Notes: generated by a model from the letters alone, not told the origin. A DNA stretch of 52,542 bases from Bacillota bacterium (GCA_023409755.1 JAEYRA010000155.1:1-52542), one strand, 5' to 3'. Numbered from the stretch's first letter, positions 33,817 to 42,646 are shown. Program-made: numbers and translations.

Positions 33817-33845
33817 ATCGTACCATAGCGCGGGCTCGTTCTCAA
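33817..33845 (-). promoter_or_regulatory. Promoter of rpiB
   Basis: TTGAGA (33845-33840), a 17-bp spacer and TACGAT (33822-33817), each 5 of 6 to consensus, 38 bp ahead of the rpiB start. Confidence 0.6.
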
Positions 33846-33914
33846 CTGAAAATACGTCATACCAACACCATCCTTGGTCATTGCGTACAACTTTCAAAAA
33901 GTTTTTATAGCAGA

Positions 33915-33943
33915 TTGACAATATGCAGGATGGGTCATATAAT
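33915..33943 (+). promoter_or_regulatory. Perfect consensus sigma-70 promoter
   Basis: TTGACA (33915-33920), exactly 17 bp and TATAAT (33938-33943). The nearest plus-strand gene starts 370 bp downstream, and an intrinsic terminator follows after about 105 nt, so the transcript is probably a small RNA or an attenuated leader. Confidence 0.75.
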
Positions 33944-33949
33944 AAGGCC

Positions 33950-34052
33950 GTAAACCAAGCGGTTCGCCGCAGAAACCAAAACGAATCAGACGGCAAGCTT
34001 TCATGACAAGCTGAATAGTTTCAGTAAGTGCAAAGAGAGAGTTTGCTTTTTT
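33950..34052 (+). ncRNA. Candidate small RNA (about 100 nt)
   Basis: The predicted transcript has GCGG-UUCG-CCGC (33959-33970), AGCUU/AAGCU (33996-34012) or alternatively CUGAA/UUCAG (34011-34024), and ends in GCAAA-N7-UUUGC followed by six U (34030-34052). No ORF with a ribosome site lies inside. No known RNA family was recognised. It could be a trans-acting sRNA or a regulated leader of the glycosidase/importer operon. Confidence 0.5.
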
Positions 34053-34062
34053 ATTCCGGGCA

Positions 34063-34080
34063 CATGTAATCGATTACATG
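34063..34080. promoter_or_regulatory. Perfect 18-bp LacI-family operator
   Basis: CATGTAATCGATTACATG is a perfect palindrome with the central CG typical of LacI/GalR operators. The leftward half contains TGTAAT, with TTGCTT 16 bp upstream as a possible weak -35, so it may cover a promoter of the glycosidase/importer operon. No LacI-type gene is in the window. The remaining 34081-34316 is leader without recognised features except a repeated GGTCACA near 34099 and 34108. Confidence 0.65.
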
Positions 34081-34316
34081 AAGGCGGTTGATACTATGGT
34101 CACACTTGGTCACAGTGCATCCAATTACCGTCACGGTGCCCCCTGGCGCAGCTTTTCCTGTACCTCCCCAATCGGATTTTCATCGCCTCTTCCTCCCTCC
34201 GGTTTGCCACCACGCACCACACGATCGTAACACCGCATCATCCTGGTCAATATCGGTTTTCAGAGTTCTTTCGCCCTGCTGCAATCGAGTGCAACTAACA
34301 GGAAAGGGATGGAACC

Positions 34317-35375
34317 GTGCGTCAGAATCACATGACCGGCCTTTGTGTCCATCACGAGAATCCCAATTTCAAGCTGATACGCGAGGCAGGCATCCGCTGG
34401 TGCCGTCTGCATGTCCCCTACCCCTGGCTGGACAAGGTAGGCGGGCAGTACGACCCGGCGTTTCTCACTGCCATCGGGGAGATTGTCCTCTATCGCCGAC
34501 AGGGGTTTCAGCCGTTGGTGACGACCCCGGCGTTGGGCAGCATGCACTACGATGACGCCGCCGGCGACACCGTGTGGCACCCGGGCTACCCGGCGTGGAT
34601 GGGCACCCCCGCCGATGACGATTTCCACAAGGCGCTGGAAGCCGGCATCCTCGAAATCGTGCGCATGACGGAGGGACTGGTGTCCTGGTGGCAGCTGGGC
34701 AACGAGCCGGACTTCGGCGTCTTCATCGGCCCCACCAGCCGCGAGGACAACGTTCGCTTCAACCGTACAATGGCCATGGCCTTCCACCGGGCCGCGCCGG
34801 ACGCTCACATCGGCATCAACCTGGCCGGCGTGGCCGGCGAGCACATCACCGACTATGCACTGTGGCTGACCGAGGAGCTCTACCGCCGCCAGAACCTGCC
34901 CTACACCTATCTGGGGTTGGACGGTTACTTCGGCTGCTGGCAGCCCGGTGGGCCGCAAAACTGGGTGGACTACATCGACCGCATGCACGCGCTCTCTGGC
35001 AAGCCCATTCTCATCAACGAGTGGGGGTTTTCCACCATCTACCACGCACCCTTTGAGCGCGACCCCGAGCGCAAGCTCTATTACAACAACGAAAACTGCC
35101 GCGCTAAAACCTGGCAGAACCGCTGGGATGGCCAGGAACACAGCCCCGCCCTGCAGGCGGAGTTCATCCGCCAGACGCTTACAATCTTTGCCGACCACCC
35201 TGCCTGCATCGGTAATTTCTTCTTCCGCTGGGCTGACAGCCAACCCTGCTGGCAGTGCGGCGAGCACGACTGCCCAACCGAGACCCACTGGGGCATCACC
35301 GACATCGACCAGAACCCCCTGCCGGGCTATTGGGCACTGCAGGCGGGCAACCGGCAGCTGTTCGGCATGGAATAG
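34317..35375 (+). CDS. Clan GH-A glycoside hydrolase, GH39/GH5-like
   Basis: A 352-residue TIM-barrel glycosidase with no signal peptide, so cytoplasmic. The acid/base Glu is in QLGNEPDFG near 127 and the nucleophile Glu in ILINEWGFS near 233, with strand motifs GIRWCRLHVPYPW near 25. It would cleave an oligosaccharide (xylo- or other beta-linked) after uptake by the importer encoded next. The start is GTG 34317, preceded by AGGAAAGGG; ATG 34332 is an alternative. It is 35 bp from the first permease gene and is probably the first gene of that operon. Confidence 0.8.
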   Translation: MRQNHMTGLCVHHENPNFKLIREAGIRWCRLHVPYPWLDKVGGQYDPAFLTAIGEIVLYRRQGFQPLVTTPALGSMHYDDAAGDTVWHPGYPAWMGTPADDDFHKALEAGILEIVRMTEGLVSWWQLGNEPDFGVFIGPTSREDNVRFNRTMAMAFHRAAPDAHIGINLAGVAGEHITDYALWLTEELYRRQNLPYTYLGLDGYFGCWQPGGPQNWVDYIDRMHALSGKPILINEWGFSTIYHAPFERDPERKLYYNNENCRAKTWQNRWDGQEHSPALQAEFIRQTLTIFADHPACIGNFFFRWADSQPCWQCGEHDCPTETHWGITDIDQNPLPGYWALQAGNRQLFGME

Positions 35376-35410
35376 AACGCAACGCATCCACTGACAAGGA
35401 GGATTCCAGA

Positions 35411-36382
35411 ATGGAGACCGTCACCACCCCAACCCCACCGGTGCAGCAGGTGAAGCGGGAGAACGCGTTCACCAACATTGCCTATGACCTGAGGAAGAAC
35501 AAGGTTCTCATGCTCATCCTGTTGCCGACGCTGTTGTTCTTCTTCATCTTCTCCTACCTGCCGATGGTCGGTATCTATTACGCCTTCACCAACTACAACT
35601 TCCAGGGCGGGCTTTTTGGAAGTCCCTTTGTGGGGTTGAATAACTTCAAATACCTCTTCACATCCGGCACGGCTTGGACGATCACCAGCAACACCGTCCT
35701 CTACAACCTAGTATTTATCCTGCTGGGCAATGCCATGCAGATTGCCACGGCCATCCTCCTGAGCCGGGTCAGCGGGCGCGTCTTCACCAAGACCACGCAG
35801 GCCATTATGTTCCTGCCGTACTTCATCTCCTACGTCATCATCGGCACCTTTGCCTACAATATGCTCAACTACGAAACCGGCGTCGTCAACACGTTCCTCA
35901 AGGGCCTGGGCGCCGAGCCCTATGACTTCTACAACACACCATGGATCTGGCGCATCCTCGTTCCCCTGTTCTACATTTGGAAGAACCTGGGCTATGGTTC
36001 CGTCATCTACCTGGCAGCCATCATGGGCATCAGCGATGATTACTACGAGGCGGCCGAGATTGACGGAGCCAACATCTTCCAGCAGATCCGTTTCATCACC
36101 CTGCCGATGCTTAAGCCCACGTTCATCATCCTGTTCCTGCTGGCACTGGGCAGCATCATGCGCGGTCAGTTCGATCTGTTCTTCCAGCTCATCGGTACGA
36201 ACGGCCTCCTCTTTTCCACCACCGACATCATCGACACCTTCGTGTTCCGGTCGCTGCGCTTCAACGTCAACATCGGAATGGGTACGGCGGCAGGTCTTTA
36301 TCAGTCGGTGTTCGGCCTAATCATCGTGGTCAGCGCCAACTACGCCATCCGGCGCTACGACGAAGATTTCGCGCTGTTCTAA
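35411..36382 (+). CDS. Sugar ABC transporter permease (LplB type) of importer 2
   Basis: A 323-residue CUT1 permease: a cytoplasmic N-terminus, then six helices starting VLMLILLPTLLFFFIFSYLP near 32. The EAA loop YYEAAEIDGANIFQQIRFITLP is near 222. AAGGAGGATTCC precedes ATG 35411. It forms importer 2 with the next two genes; the ATPase is encoded elsewhere. Confidence 0.93.
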   Translation: METVTTPTPPVQQVKRENAFTNIAYDLRKNKVLMLILLPTLLFFFIFSYLPMVGIYYAFTNYNFQGGLFGSPFVGLNNFKYLFTSGTAWTITSNTVLYNLVFILLGNAMQIATAILLSRVSGRVFTKTTQAIMFLPYFISYVIIGTFAYNMLNYETGVVNTFLKGLGAEPYDFYNTPWIWRILVPLFYIWKNLGYGSVIYLAAIMGISDDYYEAAEIDGANIFQQIRFITLPMLKPTFIILFLLALGSIMRGQFDLFFQLIGTNGLLFSTTDIIDTFVFRSLRFNVNIGMGTAAGLYQSVFGLIIVVSANYAIRRYDEDFALF

Positions 36383-36409
36383 ACCGCTTGTGACGGAGGA
36401 GTAACGACC

Positions 36410-37303
36410 ATGATCAATCGAACCGCATCCTACAAGGTGTTCAACACCGTTGGCTATATCATCATCATTCTGCTGACCGTCTTCTGCCTGCTGCCATTCC
36501 TGCTGGTCATCTCCGGGTCGCTGAGTGACAACGACACGGTGCTGCGTGAGGGGTACTCCCTCATCCCGCAGAAATTCTCCACTGAGGCATACCAGGCCAT
36601 CTTTACCTACCCGAAGAACGTGCTGCAGGCCTATGGTGTATCCATCACCGTGACGGTGTCAGGTACACTACTGGGCGCCCTGCTCATCGCCATGGCCGGA
36701 TATGTGCTGCAGCGGCGCGACCTGAGGAGCCGCAACACCTTCTCGTTCCTCATCTACTTCACCTCGATCTTCCAGGGCGGGCTCATCCCCTGGTACATCC
36801 TCGTCACGACGTACCTGAAGCTCAGTGACTCGCTGTGGGCGCTCATCCTGCCGGCGCTGATGAACCCATTCCTCATCATGCTCATGCGCAACTACATGAA
36901 GCAGTCGGTGCCCTATGAGCTCATCGAGGCGGCCAAAATCGACGGCGCTGGCGACTTCCGCATCTTCTACACCGTCATGGTGCCCCTGTCCGGCCCGGGC
37001 ATCGCCACGGTGGCGCTGTTCCTGGGGCTGGCATACTGGAACGACTGGTATCTCTCCATGCTCTACATCAGCACCCCCAGCAAATACTCGCTCCAGTTCT
37101 ACCTCTACAGCATGCTCAACAGCGCCAAGGCCCTGCAAGACCTCGCTCTCTCCGGCACAGGGCTCTCAGCCACGGTGAAGGTGCCGGGCGAGACGACCAA
37201 GCTCGCCATGGCCATGGTGGCCACAGGCCCCATCATCTTCCTCTATCCGTTCATCCAGCGCTACTTCGTCAAGGGTCTGACGATCGGCGCAGTCAAGGGT
37301 TAA
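36410..37303 (+). CDS. Sugar ABC transporter permease (YtcP type) of importer 2
   Basis: A 297-residue CUT1 permease with helices at about 15-37, 80-103, 112-135, 145-165, 187-207 and 262-282. The EAA loop LIEAAKIDGAGDFRIFYT is near 180, and the C-terminus LTIGAVKG is typical of the subfamily. CGGAGGAGTAACG precedes ATG 36410. It lies 27 bp after its partner permease. Confidence 0.93.
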   Translation: MINRTASYKVFNTVGYIIIILLTVFCLLPFLLVISGSLSDNDTVLREGYSLIPQKFSTEAYQAIFTYPKNVLQAYGVSITVTVSGTLLGALLIAMAGYVLQRRDLRSRNTFSFLIYFTSIFQGGLIPWYILVTTYLKLSDSLWALILPALMNPFLIMLMRNYMKQSVPYELIEAAKIDGAGDFRIFYTVMVPLSGPGIATVALFLGLAYWNDWYLSMLYISTPSKYSLQFYLYSMLNSAKALQDLALSGTGLSATVKVPGETTKLAMAMVATGPIIFLYPFIQRYFVKGLTIGAVKG

Positions 37304-37351
37304 GTCGACAGCCGCATGTGCGGTTGAATAGAACAAGGAGGGTTTGTAACC

Positions 37352-38986
37352 ATGGCACTTCTAAACCGGAAAACACTCATGGCAGTGCTGGCTGTGGTGA
37401 TGGCCATCTCGATGGCCGCCTGCAGCGCCGGCACTCCGGCCGCTACCACAGCCGCCGCCACATCGGCCGCCGCCACCGAGGCTGCCACCAGCGCCGCGGA
37501 AACCGCTGCCGAGTCGGCCACCCCCGCCGCGGGCACCGTCGACACCTCCGAGAAGGTCGAAGTTGTCATGTGGCTGCCGGGCGACGCCCCCAAGGGGTTG
37601 GACGCCATGAGCGCCAAGCTCAACGAGATGCTTCTCACCGATCTCAACTGCACCGTGAAGTTCAACTTCACCACCTGGACCGACATCGGCACGAAGTACA
37701 GCATGCTGCTGACCTCCGGCCAACCCATTGACCTCATCCATACGGCCAACTGGCTGCAGGATCGTGTCTACGCCCGCAAAGGCGCCTTCAAACCCCTCAA
37801 CGACCTGCTGGACACCGTCGTTCCCGACCTGAAGGCCTATGTGGGTGACGACATCCTGAAGGACGGCCAGGAAGACGGCGTACAGTACACCATCCCCTGC
37901 AAGTGGAAGGAGTACATCGACAACGGCGTCCTCTACCGTGAGGATCTGCGTGTCAAGTACAACCTGCCCAAGCCTGACTCGCTGGCGAACCTGGAAGCTT
38001 ACATGGCTGGCATCAAGGCCAACGAGCCCCAGATGAAGGTCACCGTCGAAGGCGGCGTCTCCAACGAGTCCTACTCGGGCTTCAGCGGCTCCGAAGTGAT
38101 GCTTCTGGACTACCCCTACATCAGCAAGCCCGACAACGGCCTGGTCATCGGCCTCACCTCCAAGACCGCTTCCTACCTGGACATCACCGAATACTATGGC
38201 AGCGACGCCCACAAGGCCGAGTTGGAACTGATGACCAAGTGGGCCAAAGCCGGCTATTGGAGCCGCAACGCCCTGTCCCAGAAGATTGACGACCGCATCG
38301 CGGCCTTTGAAGCCGGGGACTGCGCGGTGGTGCTGAGCGGTGCCAATGCGATGAAGTGGAACGGCGTGCAGACCCGCTGCGCCACCTCCAACCCCGATTG
38401 GCAGATCGGCTTCATCCCCTACGGCGTGCCCCAGGGCTATGCCCGCCCGGTGCAGCCCACCCAGAACGGCATGGCCGTGCCGCTCTCCAGCCAGAATACC
38501 GAGCGCGCTCTGCTCATGTATGAGAAGTTCAACCTGGACGAAGCCTACAACCACCTGACCCACTACGGCATCGAGGGCACCAACTACACCATCGACGCAG
38601 AGCATCACTATGTGATGGTTGGCACCAGCGACACCAACGACTACCCGCGTGAAGCTCTGAACTGCTGGAGCTGGCGCAACCCGGATCTCATCCTTTACCC
38701 GAAGGAGTATGACAACGTCAAGGCGCTCTTCGCCGAGCAGGACAAGCTGACCCAGCTGCAGTCCACCGCCTTCACCGAGGACCGTGAGCCCGTCGCCAAC
38801 GAACGCGCCGCCCTGACCCAGGTCATCAACCAGTACCTGGCACCGATCTCCGCGGGCCTGAGCAAAGACGTAGCGGGTGACTACGCCAACTTCCTGGAGA
38901 AGGCCAAGGCCGCTGGTCTCCAGAAAATTCAGGACGAGTACAAGAAGCAGTGGCTGGCGTACTGCAACGCCAATGGTCTGAAGTAA
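37352..38986 (+). CDS. Extracellular solute-binding lipoprotein of importer 2
   Basis: A 544-residue family 1 solute-binding protein. Signal peptide with lipobox ISMAACSAG (Cys near 27), followed by a long Ala/Thr/Glu-rich linker (about 30-65), then the binding domain (GQPIDLIHTANW near 125; late YWSRNALSQ). The tryptophans near 470-480 (CWSWRN) are suited to stacking on sugar rings. AAGGAGG lies ahead of ATG 37352. It is the last gene of the operon glycosidase-permease-permease-SBP and is followed by a terminator. Confidence 0.93.
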   Translation: MALLNRKTLMAVLAVVMAISMAACSAGTPAATTAAATSAAATEAATSAAETAAESATPAAGTVDTSEKVEVVMWLPGDAPKGLDAMSAKLNEMLLTDLNCTVKFNFTTWTDIGTKYSMLLTSGQPIDLIHTANWLQDRVYARKGAFKPLNDLLDTVVPDLKAYVGDDILKDGQEDGVQYTIPCKWKEYIDNGVLYREDLRVKYNLPKPDSLANLEAYMAGIKANEPQMKVTVEGGVSNESYSGFSGSEVMLLDYPYISKPDNGLVIGLTSKTASYLDITEYYGSDAHKAELELMTKWAKAGYWSRNALSQKIDDRIAAFEAGDCAVVLSGANAMKWNGVQTRCATSNPDWQIGFIPYGVPQGYARPVQPTQNGMAVPLSSQNTERALLMYEKFNLDEAYNHLTHYGIEGTNYTIDAEHHYVMVGTSDTNDYPREALNCWSWRNPDLILYPKEYDNVKALFAEQDKLTQLQSTAFTEDREPVANERAALTQVINQYLAPISAGLSKDVAGDYANFLEKAKAAGLQKIQDEYKKQWLAYCNANGLK

Positions 38987-39010
38987 ACCAAACATCCAAC
39001 GCATACCCAA

Positions 39011-39035
39011 AGGACCCGGCCATTGGCTGGGTCCT
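39011..39035 (+). terminator. Terminator hairpin of importer 2 operon
   Basis: AGGACCCGGCC (39011-39021) pairs with GGCTGGGTCCT (39025-39035), 11 bp with one G.T, loop ATT. The T-run is poor. It closely resembles in sequence the terminator at 39678-39712 that closes the hairpin array. Confidence 0.6.
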
Positions 39036-39138
39036 CTGAGTATCTACAAGCCCCTAGAACGGGCAAAGGCAGATGACCCTCCCGCCGATTCATTCAGCAG
39101 AGGGAAAGTCAGGCTCAGAGCGAGCAGAAGTGAAAATC

Positions 39139-39712
39139 CCGCCCGAAGGCGGCGCACGTATCCCTAGAAACCCCGCATGAGAGCTGCAATCGTGATCGGT
39201 CCATTGCAATACTTCGTATTGCTCGCGTTGCTCTCAACGATTCTGAAGAATCGTCTGCCGCAACGTCAGACGCCCCCGGAAGGGCGTCCAACCCAAGCGC
39301 CGTGAGTACGACGCTATGCGTCGCACTAGCCGCACGAGGCGGCGTAAGGCGCGCCGGGCGGGACTGAGAGTCGGCCACATGTGCGGCGAATCAGACACGC
39401 ATGAATGCGTGCAAACCGTCACGCCGTGGCTGGTCGCAGCCTTCGGCTGCTGCTCGCCCAAGCATCCCGGAAGGCATTGCACCGCAATGCCTTAGCGCTC
39501 GGATGGCGCGTAAGGCGTGAACGGCGATCTAGCCATATAGAGTGCAAGCTGTCCGAATCGCAGCTGTTGCCACAGCGGCCAGGCCGCAGGGCCGAGCAGT
39601 GCCGGAACGGCACGACCAGGCGTGCGTAGCACGCGACCAGCCAGCCGCGAAAGGCTGTCGACTTTGTCGACAGCCTCAGGAACCCGGCCCCAGGCCGGGT
39701 TCCTTCCTTTTG
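39139..39712 (+). ncRNA. Dense array of short hairpins, candidate large structured RNA
   Basis: No gene is supported in 38987-39861, yet the stretch holds perfect hairpins at 39139-39152, 39206-39222, 39237-39254, 39269-39288, 39309-39323, 39329-39343, 39396-39411, 39436-39450, 39471-39493, 39575-39587, 39599-39613, 39620-39634 and 39652-39676, then a terminator at 39678-39703. Stems are 5-12 bp, loops mostly 3-4 nt (TTC, GAA, GTA, TAT, ACC), and the arm sequences all differ. A shared GTAAGGCG occurs at 39344 and 39510 (approximate). The T-rich tail favours the plus strand. An ornate RNA of about 600 nt, or a DNA element rich in cruciforms, are the two readings. Confidence 0.5.
39678..39712 (+). 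terminator. Strong terminator at the end of the hairpin array
   Basis: AGGAACCCGGCC (39678-39689) pairs perfectly with GGCCGGGTTCCT (39693-39704) around CCA, followed by TCCTTTT. It supports a plus-strand transcript through the array. Confidence 0.75.
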
Positions 39713-39789
39713 CCCGGTGAGGCTTGCATACGGCGGCGGGCAGCACTCCCTTGCCCCGCATCACGCATATGCCACAGCACCCTAGCAAT

Positions 39790-39817
39790 AAGCCCCGCAG
39801 GAAACCCGGCGGGGCTT
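39790..39817 (-). terminator. Terminator of the GH2 glycosidase gene
   Basis: AAGCCCCGC (39790-39798) pairs with GCGGGGCTT (39809-39817). It lies 45 bp past the leftward GH2 stop, and TTATTG follows on that strand. Confidence 0.7.
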
Positions 39818-39861
39818 GTTGCTGTAACAGGGGCGGAGAAATTTCCCCTGCGTGTGGATCG

Positions 39862-41586
39862 TTACCGCTCGATGGCGGCCTTGCGGGTATTGATGCGCCG
39901 GATGAGCTCTGGGTCGAACTTCGGCTTGCGGTCATAGGTGTGCAGGCCGTTGACCTCCTGCTCAATGTCAGTGAGCTGGGTATAGCAGAAAGCGCAGATG
40001 CGCGGGTTCTCCAGCAGGGCCATTGTCAGGCCTTCGTAGCGCGCCAGGAACTCGGCTTCCGAGGTGGGGTTGGTGCCGTAGCCCCAGGCTTTGCTGTTGG
40101 TCTGGCCCGGGTTCCACCAGATGCCGCCGTACTCGCTCACAAAATAGGGCTGACCCTCATACCGGTCGCGGCCGGGGTGGTTGACATACGCCTCGCCGCC
40201 AGCGGCCAACGGCGCATACCGCGCGCGGAACGTCTCGGGGTTCTGGTCGTAGTCATGCACGTCGAAAATGTCAGTGATGACGTGGACATAGCCGCTGGTG
40301 TCGATGACCGGCCGGGTGTGGTCAATCTGCTTAGTGACACGGTAGACCGTCTCCAACACGCGGTCGTCCTGGGCCAGGTAGGTCTCGTTGAAGGGACACC
40401 ACCCCACGATAGCCGGGTGGTTGTAATCACGCTCCACCGTCTCCAGCCATTCGGGCAGGAAATTCTCCAACCCAGCGGGGCCGTCGATGTTGAGACCCCA
40501 GTTGGCATGCTCGCCCCACACGAGGTAACCAAGCTTGTCCGCCCAGTAGAGGAATCGCGGTTCAAACATCTTCTGGTGCAGGCGCGCGCCGTTAAAACCC
40601 ATGGCCATCGACAGCTCGATGTCGCGCTTCAAGTCGGCGTCGGTTGGCGCGGTGTAGATGCCCTCGGGGTAGAAGCCCTGATCCAGTATGAGACGCTGGA
40701 ACACCGGCTTGCCGTTGAGGAGCATGGCACGGCCGTCCCAGGAAAGGCTGCGCATACCGAAGTAAGTCTGCACCTGATCCTCACCATCGGGGGCCGACAG
40801 CGTCAGTGCCAGGTCGTAGAGCTTGGGCGAGCCGGGTTCCCACCGGTGAACCTCATTGAGGCAGAGGGTCACGCTGGCCTCCCGTCCATTCACACAGGCG
40901 CGACGCTCCCCCATGGGTCTGCCGTCCAGGCTGGCGATGGCCAATAGCTTGCCGTGAATATGCCCCGACAGGGCCACATCCACCTGCAGTTTGCCGTTGG
41001 CCTCATCGGGGGTCAACCGCAGGGAGCGGATATAGGTCTGCGGCACAGCTTCCAGCCACACGGTCTGCCAGATGCCGGTGGTGCGGGTGTAGTCACAACC
41101 GTGGGATTCGTACTCACCGCTCTGCTTGCCACGCGGCTGCTTGCCTGAGCGGTTGTCATCCTCCGCACAGACGGTCACAACATTCTCCCCCGCTTGCAGG
41201 GCAGCGGTAATGTCAAACTGGAACGAAGAATAGCCGCCCCGGTGGGTACCGACCGACTGACCGTTGATCCACACCTCGGCCCGGTAATCCACCGCACCGA
41301 AATGCAGCAGCACCCGGCTGCCCTGCCAATCCTCCGGCAGGGTGAAGGTGCGCCGGTACCAGACCGCCGCCATGAAATCGGTGTAGCCAATGCCAGAAAG
41401 ACGGCTTTCCGGGCAGAAGGGGACGGTGATCGTCTCAGGCAGGGCGTCGGCCGTGTGAAGGCCCCGCGCGCGCCCGCTGACGCCGAAATCAAAGGCAAAC
41501 TGCCAGGAACCATTCAGATTCATCCAGTTCTCCCGCACCAGTTGGGGCCGGGGATACTCCGGCCGGGGGATTGCTTGGCAAGACAT
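39862..41586 (-). CDS. GH2 family beta-glycosidase (beta-galactosidase/glucuronidase-like)
   Basis: A 574-residue cytoplasmic glycosidase with the three GH2 modules: sugar-binding jelly roll (about 15-175, WYRRTFTLPEDW, VWINGQSVGTHRGGYSSF), immunoglobulin-like domain (about 180-275) and TIM barrel (about 280-574). The acid/base Glu is in GWCPFNETY near 400 and the nucleophile in YFVSEYGGIWW near 485. It is shorter than E. coli LacZ, as in many clostridial GH2 enzymes. Substrate could be a beta-galactoside, beta-mannoside or arabinoside. AAAGGAGGATC precedes the start. The divergent AraC protein is its likely regulator. Confidence 0.9.
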   Translation of the reverse strand: MSCQAIPRPEYPRPQLVRENWMNLNGSWQFAFDFGVSGRARGLHTADALPETITVPFCPESRLSGIGYTDFMAAVWYRRTFTLPEDWQGSRVLLHFGAVDYRAEVWINGQSVGTHRGGYSSFQFDITAALQAGENVVTVCAEDDNRSGKQPRGKQSGEYESHGCDYTRTTGIWQTVWLEAVPQTYIRSLRLTPDEANGKLQVDVALSGHIHGKLLAIASLDGRPMGERRACVNGREASVTLCLNEVHRWEPGSPKLYDLALTLSAPDGEDQVQTYFGMRSLSWDGRAMLLNGKPVFQRLILDQGFYPEGIYTAPTDADLKRDIELSMAMGFNGARLHQKMFEPRFLYWADKLGYLVWGEHANWGLNIDGPAGLENFLPEWLETVERDYNHPAIVGWCPFNETYLAQDDRVLETVYRVTKQIDHTRPVIDTSGYVHVITDIFDVHDYDQNPETFRARYAPLAAGGEAYVNHPGRDRYEGQPYFVSEYGGIWWNPGQTNSKAWGYGTNPTSEAEFLARYEGLTMALLENPRICAFCYTQLTDIEQEVNGLHTYDRKPKFDPELIRRINTRKAAIER

Positions 41587-41612
41587 GTAGATCCTCCTTT
41601 ATGACGTGATAC

Positions 41613-41642
41613 TTGTATTATAACGCCACCATACGCTATGAT
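41613..41642. promoter_or_regulatory. Overlapping divergent promoters of GH2 and AraC genes
   Basis: Leftward TATAAT (41622-41617) serves the GH2 gene. Rightward TTGTAT (41613-41618) and TATGAT (41637-41642) with an 18-bp spacer serve the AraC gene. The overlap means the two promoters compete, an arrangement suited to control by the AraC protein. Confidence 0.5.
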
Positions 41643-41681
41643 GTAGTGGTATGAATCAGTAAACACATGAGGATTTCACGC

Positions 41682-42509
41682 ATGAGAGAAGACATCATCA
41701 GCTTTGTGCGAGACGGACGGGACTACGGACCACTCTGGATTGAGATGGTCGGGGTTTCCTACTGCGACGGCAACTATCGCATTGAGCGAACCGACTCTGA
41801 CATCATGGTGATCGAGTACATCCTGCAGGGCCGGGGCACCGTCCATGTGGACGGCCATCGTTTCTACCCGCAGGCTGGCGATGTCTACCTGCTTCACCGC
41901 GGCAGCGACCACTGGTACACCTCCGACGCGCAGGACCCCTGGGTTAAAGTGTGGTGTAACTTGAATGGCCCCTTGGTCGATGCCCTGATCGCCTACTATG
42001 GTCTCTCCAACGTGTACCATGTGCCAGGCTTCGGCAATGGCGACTGCCTGAAGCGCCTGGTGGAGGCCGCCCGCCGCAACCAGACCGACCGTTCGGCGCT
42101 GCTGGCGGAGGCTGCCCTGCTTCTCCACGAGCTTATCATCGAGCTGTCGGCCTTCCTGCACCGCAGTGTGCGGCCTGAGCAGGACGAAGCCGAGTGTCTG
42201 CGCACATTCCTGGATGGTAAGCTCTATGAAAAGCTGACGATGGAGGACATCAGCCGGCAGATCTACCGCTCCCCCTCCCAGGCCACGCGCATCTTCCGCA
42301 AAGCCTTCGGCATCACGCCCTACCATTACCTGCTGGAACGGCGGCTGGAGACAGCAAAACTCCTGCTCATCAACTCCAGCCTGCCCATCCGCACCATCGC
42401 CTCGCAGCTCTGCTTTGCCGATGAGCATTACTTCTCGAACCGATTCAAGGCAAGTGTCGGGCAGTCCCCCCGACAGTACCGCAACCGAGGAACGCAGAGC
42501 GGCGGCTAA
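41682..42509 (+). CDS. AraC-family transcriptional regulator 2
   Basis: A 275-residue regulator with an N-terminal cupin (about 35-100; IEYILQGRGTVHVDG, GDVYLLHRGSDHWY) and a C-terminal AraC double helix-turn-helix (about 175-270; LTMEDISRQIYRSPSQ, CFADEHYFSNRFKAS). ATG 41682 is preferred because GAGGA lies 8 bp ahead; ATG 41667 overlaps that site. It is divergent from the GH2 gene and probably activates it in response to a sugar. Confidence 0.92.
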   Translation: MREDIISFVRDGRDYGPLWIEMVGVSYCDGNYRIERTDSDIMVIEYILQGRGTVHVDGHRFYPQAGDVYLLHRGSDHWYTSDAQDPWVKVWCNLNGPLVDALIAYYGLSNVYHVPGFGNGDCLKRLVEAARRNQTDRSALLAEAALLLHELIIELSAFLHRSVRPEQDEAECLRTFLDGKLYEKLTMEDISRQIYRSPSQATRIFRKAFGITPYHYLLERRLETAKLLLINSSLPIRTIASQLCFADEHYFSNRFKASVGQSPRQYRNRGTQSGG

Positions 42510-42613
42510 CACCGCCTTACAGCAGGGATGCCGGCACTGCAGCTTTCTCCGTCTGGCCTTGGGAAATCTGCCAAGCCAATAAGACACCGGCAGCACCAAC
42601 AGCTGGTAGACAC

Positions 42614-42646
42614 CAGGTGGGGCCTGCATACCGCCGGCCCCACCTG
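42614..42646. terminator. Bidirectional terminator between AraC and the PII operon
   Basis: CAGGTGGGGCC (42614-42624) is perfectly complementary to GGCCCCACCTG (42636-42646) with an 11-nt loop. It lies between the convergent AraC gene and the leftward operon ending at 42711. Confidence 0.65.

Noticed and set aside
39139..39712. CRISPR or repeat-array interpretation of the hairpin cluster
   Set aside because: The arms differ in every hairpin and there is no constant repeat or spacer length; no cas gene is in the window.
39115..39965. Several short frames within and beside the hairpin array
   Set aside because: None has a ribosome site with plausible codon use, frames on both strands overlap, and the inverted repeats explain the open stretches.
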